In this document: in pieces, positions 8,301-17,057 of the stretch
Position numbering within the stretch: the first letter of the stretch is position 1
Layout: the number at the start of each line of letters is the position of its first letter
Assembly: GCA_018401275.1 (NCBI GenBank)
Contig: JAGYKW010000004.1
Span: 1 to 64,000, forward strand
DNA from: Nitriliruptoraceae bacterium
GTDB taxonomy: Bacteria > Actinomycetota > Nitriliruptoria > Nitriliruptorales > Nitriliruptoraceae
Direction: 5' to 3'
DNA length: 64,000 nt
Translations under genes and position numbers: made by a program
The notes under the pieces: generated by a model
Told to the model about the DNA's origin: nothing
The model's database searches: none
The model's input: the letters and a program-made list of their open reading frames with translations, nothing else

Positions 8301-8647
8301 AGCCGATCGTCATGGAGCCGATCGCCGGCAGGGTCATCCGTGCGCTGCGCGCGGGTGTGACCATGGTGCTGCTCGCCCCGGTCCACCTGTGGCGCGCGAC
8401 GGTCGTGATGCGTCAGCCACGCTGCCGCTACTACCCCTCGTGCTCGACGTACGCGGTCGGCGCCCTGCGCGTGCACGGCCCCGTGCGAGGAAGCGCGCTG
8501 GCTGCAGGACGCCTGCTGCGCTGCCACCCGTGGAGCCCCGGCGGCATCGATCACGTCCCGCCCGTGCGTTCCGGTCGCGCTCGTTCAGGCGCTTCCAGCG
8601 ATGCTCTCCAGTCCTCAGCCACACCGTTCGGAGTCCGTGATGTTTGA
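8297..8647 (+). CDS. yidD: Membrane protein insertion efficiency factor YidD
   Basis: 116-residue YidD-family protein, thought to help YidC insert membrane proteins. An N-terminal hydrophobic/amphipathic stretch (about residues 15-30) precedes the family signature [17 protein letters not shown] and the later [13 protein letters not shown]. The ATG overlaps the rnpA stop by 4 bp and the end overlaps the yidC start by 8 bp, so the three genes are coupled. The C-terminal 25 residues are low complexity and lie partly over the yidC ribosome-binding region. Confidence 0.93.
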   Translation: MKPIVMEPIAGRVIRALRAGVTMVLLAPVHLWRATVVMRQPRCRYYPSCSTYAVGALRVHGPVRGSALAAGRLLRCHPWSPGGIDHVPPVRSGRARSGASSDALQSSATPFGVRDV

Positions 8648-9788
8648 GTTCTTCCAACCTGTCCTCGACGTCTTCGGGTCGGTCCTCGAGTTCATCCATG
8701 ACCTCGTGGAGCCGGCCTTCGGCGTGCACTCGTGGGGATGGTCGATCATCGGCCTGACGCTGATCGTGCGGGTCCTGCTGCTGCCGCTCGCGATCAAGCA
8801 GACACGTTCGATGAAGGCGATGCAGCAGCTCCAGCCGCAGATGAAGGCGATCCAGGACAAGTACAAGACCGATCGCGACATGATGCGCAAGGACCCGGAG
8901 AAGTACAAGGCGCGCAAGCAGAAGCAGCAGCAGGAGATGATGGCGCTCTACCAGCGCGAGGGTGCGAACCCCGCGGCGAGCTGCCTCCCGCTGCTCGCTC
9001 AGGCGCCGGTGTTCCTCGCGCTCTTCTGGACGCTCAACGGCAACCCGGACCTCACGGGTGCGCCGTTCTACTTCATCACGGACGCGACGGCCGGTGGGCT
9101 CGAGAAGGTCGTGAGCACCGCTGGTTGGCCGGGCTGGCTGCTCATCCTCCTGATGTCCGGGACGATGTTCTTCTCGCAGAAGCAGATGATGGCGCGCAAC
9201 GCCGCGACCATGGCGGACAACCCCATGGCGCAGCAGCAGAAGATCCTGCTCTACGTCATGCCCGTCTTCCTCGCGGCCATCTCCTTCCAGTTCCCGCTCG
9301 GCATCCTGCTGTACTGGGTCACCACGAACGCGTGGCAGATCGCGCAGCAGGCCATCATCCTGCGCGAGTCGACCAAGATCGACGCGGCGAACGGGAAGGG
9401 TGGCACGAAGCCGGACGCCGAGGACGGCGACGCGCAAGGCCGGCCGGGCGGTCCTGCACCCAAGGGCGGTGGATCGCGTGGCGCGACATCGGGTCGGCGC
9501 AACGGGAGCGCGTCGTCCGGCGGTGCGTCGTCGGGTCGGGCTGCGAAGCCTGCTGCGAGCGACGGGTCCGGCGATGACGCGGCTCCCCAGGCGCCGAAGG
9601 CAGCTGCCGAGGAGAGCGCCACGGAGCGTTCATCCGACCCTCGGTCGGTAGAGAAGAGTTCTAAACCGCGTTCTCCGGTGGACGGGGGGACGGGAGCCGG
9701 CACGCCGGGAGATTCATCCGGCGAGGCCAACTCCGACTCCTCCACCGGACCACGGCGGCGCCTCCCCCGACGGGGTGGCGACCGCTGA
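8640..9788 (+). CDS. yidC: Membrane protein insertase YidC/Oxa1
   Basis: 382-residue insertase that folds proteins into the cytoplasmic membrane alone or with SecYEG. It begins [25 protein letters not shown], then shows [24 protein letters not shown], a charged cytoplasmic loop, [23 protein letters not shown], and two later helices ending in [20 protein letters not shown]. The Gram-positive form is expected, without the large E. coli periplasmic domain. The last ~120 residues form a Gly/Ser/Lys/Arg-rich low-complexity tail, probably cytoplasmic. The ATG at 8640 overlaps the yidD end. Confidence 0.96.
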   Translation: MFEFFQPVLDVFGSVLEFIHDLVEPAFGVHSWGWSIIGLTLIVRVLLLPLAIKQTRSMKAMQQLQPQMKAIQDKYKTDRDMMRKDPEKYKARKQKQQQEMMALYQREGANPAASCLPLLAQAPVFLALFWTLNGNPDLTGAPFYFITDATAGGLEKVVSTAGWPGWLLILLMSGTMFFSQKQMMARNAATMADNPMAQQQKILLYVMPVFLAAISFQFPLGILLYWVTTNAWQIAQQAIILRESTKIDAANGKGGTKPDAEDGDAQGRPGGPAPKGGGSRGATSGRRNGSASSGGASSGRAAKPAASDGSGDDAAPQAPKAAAEESATERSSDPRSVEKSSKPRSPVDGGTGAGTPGDSSGEANSDSSTGPRRRLPRRGGDR

Positions 9789-9871
9789 ACCGGGACCGGT
9801 CCTCGACCGGGGTCCCGTCTTCACCACGACACAGGAGCTCGCAGGACGAGCTCGACATGAGAGGAAGCGAC

Positions 9872-10717
9872 GTGGCAGCACAACGAGGAGGTCGCCGTCG
9901 CGCGGCCCAGCAGGACGTGGTCCGTGACGCGTTGGTCGCAGCCCTGTCCGAGGCACTGGACGTCGACGCGGACAGGCTGTCGCTCAGCGTGTCGCTCGAT
10001 GACGCACCGGTCCCGGTGGACCGACTTCCCCTGGACCTGTCGGTCCGGGTCGAGGACACGTCCGACGCGGATGCTGACGAACCGCACGACGTCGAGCTGG
10101 ACGACGATGAGTCGGATGACGACGAACCGGGCGACGACCAGCCGGGCGACGACCAGGAGCAGGACGAGCAGCGCGACCCCGCGCCTCGTTCGGCGGGCCG
10201 ACGTGGTGAGTCGCGCAACTCGACGGCGACGTCCGAGGCGAGCAGCGCACCGGTGAGCGCGGAGGACCTTGACGAGGAGGCCGAGGCGGCCGCGGACCTG
10301 CTCGAGGGGCTGCTGGACGCGATGGACCTGCCGGGAGACCTGCGGATCAGCGTCCAGGAGGCGCACGCAGAGGTCGAAGTCATCGGCCTCGAGGAGGGCG
10401 TACTGATCGGTCGGCGGGGCCAGACGTTGGACGCCGTGCAGGAGCTGGTGCGGACCGCGATGCAGCGCCGCTTCGAGCGACGCTCACGCGTGCTCGTCGA
10501 CGTCGACGGGTACCGCGCGCGCCGTCTCGAGAAGCTGCTCGAGCGGGCGGACGAAGCGGTCGAAGAGGTGCTTGACACCGGGGAACCGCAGCGGCTCGAA
10601 CCGATGGACTCCATCGAGCGCCGACTCGTCCATCAGCGGGTCGCCGAGACCGAGGGGGTCGTGAGCACGAGCCACGGCCGTGAGCCGTCACGCCGGATCG
10701 TCATCGAGCGCGAGTAG
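9872..10717 (+). CDS. jag: Jag/KhpB-like RNA-binding protein (KH + R3H)
   Basis: 281-residue cytoplasmic RNA-binding protein. The C-terminal half has a KH domain with the GRRG loop (VLIGRRGQTLDAVQELV) and an R3H domain (PMDSIERRLVHQRVAETEGVVSTSHG). The first half is a linker with a strongly acidic Asp/Glu stretch at about residues 65-105. I prefer GTG at 9872, with AGAGGAAG just upstream; an in-frame ATG at 9857 would add five residues. Family members bind many RNAs with KhpA and influence cell division and envelope in Firmicutes. It ends at a strong hairpin. Confidence 0.93.
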   Translation: MAAQRGGRRRAAQQDVVRDALVAALSEALDVDADRLSLSVSLDDAPVPVDRLPLDLSVRVEDTSDADADEPHDVELDDDESDDDEPGDDQPGDDQEQDEQRDPAPRSAGRRGESRNSTATSEASSAPVSAEDLDEEAEAAADLLEGLLDAMDLPGDLRISVQEAHAEVEVIGLEEGVLIGRRGQTLDAVQELVRTAMQRRFERRSRVLVDVDGYRARRLEKLLERADEAVEEVLDTGEPQRLEPMDSIERRLVHQRVAETEGVVSTSHGREPSRRIVIERE

Positions 10718-10739
10718 GTCCGGGTCGCAGTCACTCGGG

Positions 10740-10764
10740 GGGCGCCGGCGCGATGCCGGCGCCC
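10740..10764 (+). terminator. Rho-independent-type hairpin after jag
   Basis: GGGCGCCGGC (10740-10749), loop GCGAT, then GCCGGCGCCC (10755-10764): a perfect 10-bp GC stem 23 bp after the jag stop. There is no U-tract, which is common in high-GC actinobacteria. Confidence 0.75.
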
Positions 10765-10842
10765 TCCGTCGTTCACCGGTCGTGTGGCCGTGGCCGTGGC
10801 GGTGGTCTGCAGTGTGCGGATCGGCGCGGCGGGCGGGTCTCG

Positions 10843-10894
10843 CGCAACCCTGAACGTCAGCAGTGGAAGTCCATCAGTGTGCTTCAGGGTTGCG
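10843..10894. repeat. 12-bp perfect inverted repeat with 28-nt loop
   Basis: CGCAACCCTGAA (10843-10854) and TTCAGGGTTGCG (10883-10894) are perfect reverse complements. The arms are less GC-rich than surrounding sequence. It may fold as a structured RNA or cruciform, or be a protein-binding site; no known family was recognised. Confidence 0.6.
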
Positions 10895-11153
10895 ATGCGC
10901 ACGGCGACGAGGCGCTCTGAGACGCTTGAGGGGGGTCGGTCCGTCTGTGTCCGGGCCTCGCGGGCCGACGGCGCTGGCCACCAGTTCGCCAGGGGTGCTG
11001 CGCGATGCTGGGCCCGGCGTCATTCGGTGACCGAAAGCGGGCTCGGTCCGCCGACGGCCGGATCGTGAGTGACCGCTCTGTCGAGAGTAGGACGATTCTG
11101 GGTCGCGAGCTCGTGGGCGCGCGGAGGCGCCGGCCTGCTTGACGCCGCTAGCG

Positions 11154-11176
11154 TCGTCCACAAGAGCTGTGGACAA
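11154..11176. promoter_or_regulatory. DnaA-box pair upstream of rsmG-parAB
   Basis: TCGTCCACA (11154-11162) is identical to a box in the presumed oriC, and TGTGGACAA (11168-11176) is the exact reverse complement of the consensus TTGTCCACA. The two face each other, five bases apart. A weaker TGTGGAGGG follows at 11188. This is the best single DnaA-box match I found in the window. Confidence 0.6.
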
Positions 11177-11426
11177 GTCGGGGTATCTGTGGAGGGGGCG
11201 CGCTGTCGCCTGTGCACCATCGCCCACTCGCGGTCGCGGATCGCCTGCGATGGGAGCGACCCTCGGGGCCAGTCTGGGTGTGCTGTCGGCGAGGAAGGTG
11301 CAATGCCGCGCCCGGTTTGGGCGCCCCGTCGGCTGTGCACGCTTCTTGACCCGAATGCGTCGACCGAGGACTTCGTCATGGAGGGTGGAACCAACCAGGT
11401 GAATCGACCTCGATCCAGGGTGGATG

Positions 11427-11440
11427 GTTCCACGTGGAAC
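11427..11440. promoter_or_regulatory. parS: parS-like palindrome 1
   Basis: GTTCCACGTGGAAC is a perfect 14-bp palindrome with the CACGTG core of the bacterial parS site (usual form GTTTCACGTGAAAC). It lies 1.1 kb upstream of parA. The fourth position is C and the matching position G, giving full symmetry. Confidence 0.85.
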
Positions 11441-11475
11441 GTCGATCTCGTTCCGGCACCGAGGAACCGATTGGT

Positions 11476-11502
11476 TTGACTGGCGCTCGCGTGCGGTAGG
11501 CT
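11476..11502 (+). promoter_or_regulatory. Candidate promoter of rsmG-parA-parB
   Basis: TTGACT (11476-11481), a 15-bp spacer and TAGGCT (11497-11502) form one of the best housekeeping-type promoters in the window (reading TTTGAC as the -35 gives a 16-bp spacer). It would give a leader of about 120 nt that carries the second parS-like site. Confidence 0.55.
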
Positions 11503-11590
11503 GAGGACTGGTGGCCCTGGCCGGGCCACAAATTCTGGCCAAATCAGCCTTCTGACGCGTTTTCGGGGTCGATTTCGGGCCGGTGGGTCC

Positions 11591-11604
11591 GTTCCACGTG
11601 GAAC
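11591..11604. promoter_or_regulatory. parS: parS-like palindrome 2
   Basis: An identical copy of the 14-bp palindrome GTTCCACGTGGAAC, 23 bp before the rsmG ATG and 164 bp from copy 1. Being inside the expected rsmG-parAB leader, ParB bound here could also autoregulate the operon. Confidence 0.85.
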
Positions 11605-11626
11605 ATGGCCGGATCAGGGGGCAGGA

Positions 11627-12316
11627 ATGGATGAGCGCGATAGCCTCACGGAGAGCCAACGTGCCATGCTCGCGCGTTTTGCGGAGCTTCTCCGGGCGTC
11701 GCCACACAATCTCCTCTCACCCCGTGGCCTGAGTGAGCTCGAAGACCGACACTTCCCCGAAGGGATCGCTTTCGCTCGCACCCTCCCCTCGGTCGGACGC
11801 GTCCTCGATGTCGGTTCGGGTGGAGGCCTGCCCGGCGTCGTCGTCGCCATCGCACGCCCCGATCTTGAGGTCCACCTCCTGGAGGCGACACGCAAGAAGG
11901 CTGACTTCCTTGCGGAGGCGGTGACGGCACTCGGACTCGCGGTCAAGGTCCATCATGGCCGCGCGGAGGAGCTTGCGACGGGCGAACTTGGAGAAAACTT
12001 CGACGTGGTCTGTGCTCGGGCGGTGGCGCCACTCGAGCGACTGGTGCCATGGTGCGCCCCGTACCTGAGGCCGGGGGGACTGCTGTACGCGATCAAGGGG
12101 GAGCGCTGGTCGGATGAGCTCGAGGCCGCTGCTCATGCGCTGACCGCAGCGCACATGACCGTCCGATCCACGCCAGCCTCACGGGCACCCGAGGCGGGGT
12201 CCCGGGACGGCCCCCTCGTCGTAGTACTTGAGCGTGCAAGGAGTAGGCCGTCAGGGCCTGGGCTCAGGCCAGCGAGGACCCCGAAGCGCGTTGTTGGTGA
12301 TACGACCAAAGGGTGA
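11627..12316 (+). CDS. rsmG: 16S rRNA (guanine527-N7)-methyltransferase RsmG
   Basis: 229-residue SAM-dependent methyltransferase modifying G527 of 16S rRNA; its loss commonly gives low-level streptomycin resistance. The SAM-binding motif VLDVGSGGGLPGVVVAIARP is at about residues 59-78, followed by LLEATRKKADFL and the later FDVVCARAVAPLERL. It stands upstream of parA and parB as in most bacteria. ATG at 11627 follows GGCAGG. The C-terminal 30 residues are low complexity and poorly conserved. Confidence 0.94.
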   Translation: MDERDSLTESQRAMLARFAELLRASPHNLLSPRGLSELEDRHFPEGIAFARTLPSVGRVLDVGSGGGLPGVVVAIARPDLEVHLLEATRKKADFLAEAVTALGLAVKVHHGRAEELATGELGENFDVVCARAVAPLERLVPWCAPYLRPGGLLYAIKGERWSDELEAAAHALTAAHMTVRSTPASRAPEAGSRDGPLVVVLERARSRPSGPGLRPARTPKRVVGDTTKG

Positions 12317-12517
12317 GCACACGTGGCACGGACGCGTGCGAGGGCAGAGCGGTACGGTGACACGTCGCGACCTCGTCCGCACGATGCCGTCCGTTCCCAT
12401 CCGTGGTGACGCCCGGTGCGTGCAGCGTGACGTGTCGCGGAACGAGGACCTGCGGATCCGGTGCGACCAACCGGCTGCGCCCGTGCTCGAGGTCGCACCA
12501 GGGTGGGAGTTCATGTG

Positions 12518-13501
12518 ATGAAGGATCAGGAGCACGCGGTGGACACGCAGGCCTCGAACGAGACCGGGACCGGCTACGCGGGACCGCCCGCACGACTCGC
12601 TGAGCGAGGACGGGCGACCGTCGTCGCCGTCGCCAACCAGAAGGGTGGCGTCGGCAAGACCACGACCACCGTCTCACTCGGTGCCGCACTCGCACAGGGC
12701 GGTGCTCGCGTCCTGCTCGTCGACCTCGACCCGCAGGGCAACGCGAGCACGGGACTCGATGTGCGCATCACCTCGAACGAGGCGAGCACGTACGACGCGA
12801 TCGTCGAGGGGCTTCCGATCGCGCAAGCCGTCCGAACGACCGCGATCGAAGGACTGTCGGTCCTGCCGTCATCGCTCGAGCTCGCCGGCGCCGAGGTCGA
12901 ACTGGTCCAGGCCATGGCACGCGAACGCGCGCTCGCTCGTGCGGTCGAACCGGCGCGCGCCGATCACGACGTCATCCTGATCGACTGTCCGCCGTCGCTG
13001 GGCCTGCTCACCATCAACGCGTTCGTCGCCGCGGACCAACTGCTCGTCCCCATCCAGTGCGAGTACTACGCGCTCGAGGGATTGACCCAGCTCATGCGCA
13101 CCGTCGGGCTCGTCGAGGAGAACCTCAATCCGGGTCTCTCCATCGGCGGCGTCGTGCTCACGATGTACGACGGTCGGACGCGACTCGCACAGCAGGTGGT
13201 CGACGAGGTCCGTTCGTTCTTCGATGCGCGCGCCTACGAGACCATCATCCCGCGCACCGTCCGGTTGTCCGAGGCACCGAGCTACGCGCAGCCGATCACC
13301 GTGTTCGACCCGGAGAGCCGCGGCGCCGAGTCCTACCTCGCGCTCGCCGACGAGTTCGCACGACGGCTGGGCATCACCAGCTTCGACGCCGCGCGGGCCG
13401 CTCGCGTCGCGAGGGAGACGAAGGCGGCAGAGGTGGCGGCCCTCCAGGCCGAGCAGGACGACGCACGACTGGCAGCGCAGGAAGAGGGAGGCGAGGCATG
13501 A
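12518..13501 (+). CDS. parA: Chromosome partitioning ATPase ParA
   Basis: 327-residue Walker-type ATPase that moves ParB-parS complexes along the nucleoid. A 35-residue leader precedes the deviant Walker A KGGVGKTTTTV, then LLVDLDPQGNASTGLD and ILIDCPPSLGLLTINA. ATG at 12518 follows GGGAG with 8 bases spacing; a GTG one codon upstream is equally possible. The stop overlaps parB (ATGA). The C-terminal tail past the Soj fold is Ala/Glu-rich. Confidence 0.97.
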   Translation: MKDQEHAVDTQASNETGTGYAGPPARLAERGRATVVAVANQKGGVGKTTTTVSLGAALAQGGARVLLVDLDPQGNASTGLDVRITSNEASTYDAIVEGLPIAQAVRTTAIEGLSVLPSSLELAGAEVELVQAMARERALARAVEPARADHDVILIDCPPSLGLLTINAFVAADQLLVPIQCEYYALEGLTQLMRTVGLVEENLNPGLSIGGVVLTMYDGRTRLAQQVVDEVRSFFDARAYETIIPRTVRLSEAPSYAQPITVFDPESRGAESYLALADEFARRLGITSFDAARAARVARETKAAEVAALQAEQDDARLAAQEEGGEA

Positions 13502-14730
13502 GCACCCAACGTCGCGGCGGGCTCGGGAAGGGCCTGGGAGCGCTCATCGCCACCTCCGGCGGACGCACGGAGGCCGACGACCCGACGGTCGACGCCGCAC
13601 CGGCAGCGCCCGAGCAGGATCTGGACGACGCACCGAGCGCCTCCCAGCCCGCCGAGCAGAGCGTGCCCACACCACCCGTGGCACCGCCCGCGTCACCGCC
13701 TGCGGTGCCGCCCGCGTCGCCGATCGGCCTCAGCGGGATCCGCCTGATCGAGGTCGACCCGACCACCGTCGCCCGCAACCCGCGCCAGCCGCGCGACGTG
13801 TTCGACCAGGAGGACATCGACCAGCTCGCCACGAGCCTGCTCGACGTCGGCATGCTCCAGCCACTCGTCGTGCGCCCGCTGGGTGCGGACCGTTACGAGC
13901 TCGTCGCCGGCGAGCGCCGGCTGCGCGCGGCGATGGTCGCCGGTCTGCCGACGGTGCCCGCCATCGTGCGCGCGACGGAGGACGCCGACCTCCTCAAGGA
14001 AGCGCTGGTCGAGAACATCCATCGCGTCCAGCTCAACCCGCTCGAGGAGGCCGCCGCGTACCAGCAGCTCCTCGAGGACTTCGGGGTGACGCAGGAGGAG
14101 CTCGCCGCACGCCTGGGACGTTCGCGCCCCACCATCTCGAACACGATCCGACTGCTGTCGCTCCCACCCGCAGTGCAGCGCCGCATCGCTGCCGGCGTGC
14201 TCACCGCTGGACACGCGAAGGCGCTGCTGTCGCTCGAGGGAGCAGCCGCGCAGCAGCGGCTCGCCGACCGGGTCGTCGCCGAGGGCCTGTCGGTCCGGGC
14301 GACGGAGGAGGCCGCCCGGCTCATGCAGGACCTGGAGGTCGTCGAATCAACAGGTCCGCGCAGCGGCGGCGGGAACCGTCAGCGCGTCCAGGTCCCCGGC
14401 CTCGTCGAGCTGCAGGACGATCTCTCCGACGCCCTCGAGGCCCGCGTGCGGATCGCCATGGGCGCACGGAAGGGAAGGATCACCGTCGAGTTCCTGTCGG
14501 TCAACGACCTCGAGCGCATCGTCGGCATCATCGCGGACGGGCTGGGATCACCGTCGGCCGGTCCGAACGTCGCGCGCGGTTCGTCGGAGGCGACCGAGGC
14601 GGCCGTCACGAGCCAGGCGACCGCTGCCGAGGCGCTCGCGCAGCGTCGACACGTCCGCTTCGACGACCTCACCGATCTCGACCTCGAGGGCATCCGTCGC
14701 GCGACCGACCTCAGCGATCTGGACGACTGA
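13498..14730 (+). CDS. parB: Chromosome partitioning protein ParB
   Basis: 410-residue ParB CTPase clamp that loads at parS and spreads. It starts MSTQRRGGLGKGLGAL, the ParA-contacting N-terminus, followed by a Pro/Ala-rich linker (to about residue 75). Then come NPRQPRDVFDQEDIDQLATS, the GERRLRA motif of the N-terminal CTP-binding domain, and the helix-turn-helix TQEELAARLGRSRPTISNTIRL. The usual length is near 330; the linkers make it longer. The ATG overlaps the parA stop. Its 3' end overlaps the convergent rpiA gene by 20 bp. Confidence 0.97.
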   Translation: MSTQRRGGLGKGLGALIATSGGRTEADDPTVDAAPAAPEQDLDDAPSASQPAEQSVPTPPVAPPASPPAVPPASPIGLSGIRLIEVDPTTVARNPRQPRDVFDQEDIDQLATSLLDVGMLQPLVVRPLGADRYELVAGERRLRAAMVAGLPTVPAIVRATEDADLLKEALVENIHRVQLNPLEEAAAYQQLLEDFGVTQEELAARLGRSRPTISNTIRLLSLPPAVQRRIAAGVLTAGHAKALLSLEGAAAQQRLADRVVAEGLSVRATEEAARLMQDLEVVESTGPRSGGGNRQRVQVPGLVELQDDLSDALEARVRIAMGARKGRITVEFLSVNDLERIVGIIADGLGSPSAGPNVARGSSEATEAAVTSQATAAEALAQRRHVRFDDLTDLDLEGIRRATDLSDLDD

Positions 14731-15397
14731 GCGACTCGACCGTCCCGTCCGGACGCCCCAGCAGGGCCTCGGTCGCCAGGTCGACGAAGATGCCCGACGT
14801 CACGACGCCCGGCAGCATCGTCAGCCATGTGTCCGCGAGTTCCGGATCGAGCAGACCGCCGTCGAGCCGGACGTCGAGGATCGCGTTCCCGTTGTCGGTC
14901 CGGTAAGGGACATCGGCCGCGGCGGTGCGCTCCACGGCCGTGAGCCCCTCACGCTCGAGCTCGCGTCGGACCGGATGCAGCGCGAACGGCACGACCTCGA
15001 CGGGCACGGCGAACGTGTCGCCCAGCCGCGGGACGAGCTTGTCGAGCGTGGCGATGACCACGAAACGCTCGCCCATCGTCGCCACGACCTTCTCGCGCAG
15101 CAGCGCGCCACCGCCACCCTTGGTCAGCACGAGGTCACGCGTCAGCTCGTCGGCACCGTCCACGACGAGATCGAGGCGATCGACCTCGGCCGGATCGAGC
15201 AGCGCGATGCCGAGCTCGGTGCAGCGGCGCTGCGTCGCCTGCGACGTCGGTACGCCCGCGACGTCCAGATCGCGTGCGGCGAGCGCGACGAGGAAGCGGT
15301 CGACGGTCGACCCCGTCCCGAGCCCGAGCCGCATCCCGGGACGCACGAGCGCCGCGGCCGCGCGTCCCGCCGCGTCCTTCGCCGGATCGATCGTCAT
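14711..15397 (-). CDS. rpiA: Ribose-5-phosphate isomerase A
   Basis: 228-residue enzyme interconverting ribose 5-phosphate and ribulose 5-phosphate in the pentose phosphate pathway. The three family motifs are clear: LGLGTGSTVDRF, DLVVDGADELT and KGGGGALLREKVVA. The ATG at 15397 overlaps the stop of the HAD gene (ATGA); a longer in-frame extension lies over that gene and is not used. It ends the long minus-strand run and overlaps the end of parB tail to tail. Its place next to parB differs from mycobacteria. Confidence 0.95.
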   Translation of the reverse strand: MTIDPAKDAAGRAAAALVRPGMRLGLGTGSTVDRFLVALAARDLDVAGVPTSQATQRRCTELGIALLDPAEVDRLDLVVDGADELTRDLVLTKGGGGALLREKVVATMGERFVVIATLDKLVPRLGDTFAVPVEVVPFALHPVRRELEREGLTAVERTAAADVPYRTDNGNAILDVRLDGGLLDPELADTWLTMLPGVVTSGIFVDLATEALLGRPDGTVESLSRPDR

Positions 15398-16107
15398 GCG
15401 TCGTCCTTCGCGTCCGCCGCCGCAGCGGCCTCGACGTCCGCGTCGAGCACGCCAGCGTGCCACGCATCGAGCAGCTCCGGGAGCTCGCCGAGCCCTTCGA
15501 GCACCATGTCCGGCTCAGTGTCCTCCGGCAGCTCCTGCAGCTGGCCCCAGGGGCCGCGCGTGACCCAGCACGTCGCCATCCCGGCGGCAGCGGCCGGCAG
15601 CACGTCGTTGTCGACGCGGTCGCCGACGTAGAGGACGCGCGCAGGGTCGTCGATCCCGAGCCGGGCGAGCACCGCAGCGAAGAACGCCGGGTCGGGCTTC
15701 TCGACGCCGAGCTCGTCGGACGTGACGAGGTCGTCGACGGGCAGGCCGAGCGCGTGCAGCTGCGCCGTACGACGCGCCGGCTGGTTGCCGGCGAGCACGA
15801 CACGTCGCCCAGCACCACGCAGCGCGGACAGCGCGGGCACGACGTCGGCGTACACGTCCTCGGCACGGAACCCGCCGTAACGGGACTCGTGCTCGCCCTC
15901 GAGCGCCGCCCAGTCGACGTTGGGAGCGACGTGCGGGAACGCGTCCGTGTGGTCACCGCCCTGGGAGACCGCCGCTCCGAGCACGGCCATCAGCGTCGCG
16001 GGCGACACGCCGAGCAGCTCGGCCCACACCGTCCACACGCGCGTCTCGTCGATGACGATCTCGCCGATGTCGAGCACGACGACGTCCGGAGCCGACCGCA
16101 CGCTCAC
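15394..16107 (-). CDS. HAD-superfamily hydrolase
   Basis: 237-residue subfamily-I haloacid dehalogenase-like hydrolase, probably a phosphatase of unknown substrate. Motif I is VVLDIGEIVIDETRVW: the nucleophile Asp is present but the second acidic residue of the usual DxD is Gly, seen in some HAD groups. Motif III is GVEKPDPAFF and motif IV LYVGDRVDNDVLPA. GTG at 16107 overlaps the ddl stop (GTGA). Lying between ddl and rpiA gives no clear substrate; wall-precursor or sugar phosphates are guesses. Confidence 0.85.
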   Translation of the reverse strand: MSVRSAPDVVVLDIGEIVIDETRVWTVWAELLGVSPATLMAVLGAAVSQGGDHTDAFPHVAPNVDWAALEGEHESRYGGFRAEDVYADVVPALSALRGAGRRVVLAGNQPARRTAQLHALGLPVDDLVTSDELGVEKPDPAFFAAVLARLGIDDPARVLYVGDRVDNDVLPAAAAGMATCWVTRGPWGQLQELPEDTEPDMVLEGLGELPELLDAWHAGVLDADVEAAAAADAKDDA

Positions 16108-17057
16108 GCGGGGACTGGCAGGGCGAGCTCGACGAGCGTGCGGCACAGGTCCGGGAACGCGATCCCTGCGGCCTCCGCGGCGAGGGGCACGAGCGACGTC
16201 TCGGTCATCCCCGGACACGTGTCGATCTCGAGCAGCCAGGGCGTCCCGGCGGCGTCCACGATCATGTCGGCGCGCCACAGATGGCGCGCACCGATCGCCG
16301 CACCGGCCTCGATCGCGGTGCGCTCGCACGCGGCGACGATGGCCGGGTCGAGACGCGCGGGCGCGTGGAACTCGGTGGCACCCGCCGTGTAGCGCGCAGC
16401 GAAGTCGTAGCGACCGTCCTTGGGGCTGATCTCGACCGGGGGCAGGGCCTGCCCGTCGAGCACGCTGACCGCCACCTCGGTCCCGGTGACGAAGCGCTCG
16501 ATGAGCACCGCGTCGGCGTAGCTGAGCGCGCCCACGATCGCGCCGGGCAGCTCGGTCGCGGTGGTCACGACGCTGAGCCCGAGTGACGAGCCGCCCGTCA
16601 CCGGCTTGACGACGAGCGGGAGGCCGAGCAGCAGCGCGACGCGGTCCACCACCGCGCTCGCGCCGAGCTCACGGAACGCCAGCTGGCTGAGCGTGATGCG
16701 CTCCGGCACGTGCAGACCCGCGCGGGCGTACAGGCCCTGTGCGATCGGCTTGTTCCAGCCGAGCGAGCTCGCGAGCACGTCCGAACCGGTGAAGGGCAGG
16801 TGCAGCAGCTCGAGGACCGACTGGATCGTGCCGTCCTCACCCGCCGCACCGTGCAGCGCGAGGACCGCGACGTCGAACCCACCACGCTCGAGCGTCGGCA
16901 CGAGCCCGGCATCGACGTCGATGCGCGACACGTCGAAGCCCTGCTCGGCGAGCGCGGTCGTGACGCGCGTCCCGGAGCGCAGGCTCACGTCGCGCTCGAG
17001 CGACATACCGCCGGAGAGCACCGCGACCCGCGTGTCCCGTCCCGTCGTGCTGCTCAC
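16104..17057 (-). CDS. ddl: D-alanine-D-alanine ligase
   Basis: 317-residue ATP-grasp ligase joining two D-alanines for peptidoglycan precursors. Features seen: RVAVLSGGMSLERDVSLRSG at the N-terminus, LHGAAGEDGTIQSVLELL (family HG..GEDG), PFTGSDVLAS, PLVVKPVTGGSSLGLSVV, VEISPKDGRYDF and the C-terminal LEIDTCPGMTETSLVP. The Mg-binding LEIN is LEID here, still acidic, and the usual NPG is CPG. GTG at 17057 overlaps the aminotransferase stop. A true Ddl is most likely, though an ATP-grasp ligase of other specificity cannot be excluded. Confidence 0.85.
   Translation of the reverse strand: MSSTTGRDTRVAVLSGGMSLERDVSLRSGTRVTTALAEQGFDVSRIDVDAGLVPTLERGGFDVAVLALHGAAGEDGTIQSVLELLHLPFTGSDVLASSLGWNKPIAQGLYARAGLHVPERITLSQLAFRELGASAVVDRVALLLGLPLVVKPVTGGSSLGLSVVTTATELPGAIVGALSYADAVLIERFVTGTEVAVSVLDGQALPPVEISPKDGRYDFAARYTAGATEFHAPARLDPAIVAACERTAIEAGAAIGARHLWRADMIVDAAGTPWLLEIDTCPGMTETSLVPLAAEAAGIAFPDLCRTLVELALPVPA

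Larger units (their letters stand above)
10718..11626. other. 909-bp non-coding region between jag and rsmG
   Basis: No frame here looks like a gene. It contains, in order: the jag terminator (10740-10764), a long inverted repeat (10843-10894), a DnaA-box pair (11154-11176), the first parS-like palindrome (11427-11440), a candidate rsmG promoter (11476-11502), an unusually AT-rich patch (about 11520-11580) and the second parS-like palindrome (11591-11604). The density of sites suggests an origin-linked regulatory or segregation region. Confidence 0.7.

Noticed and set aside
10784-11479. Open frames in the jag-rsmG gap as small genes
   Set aside because: No ribosome-binding sites, no recognisable motifs, and codon composition unlike neighbouring genes.
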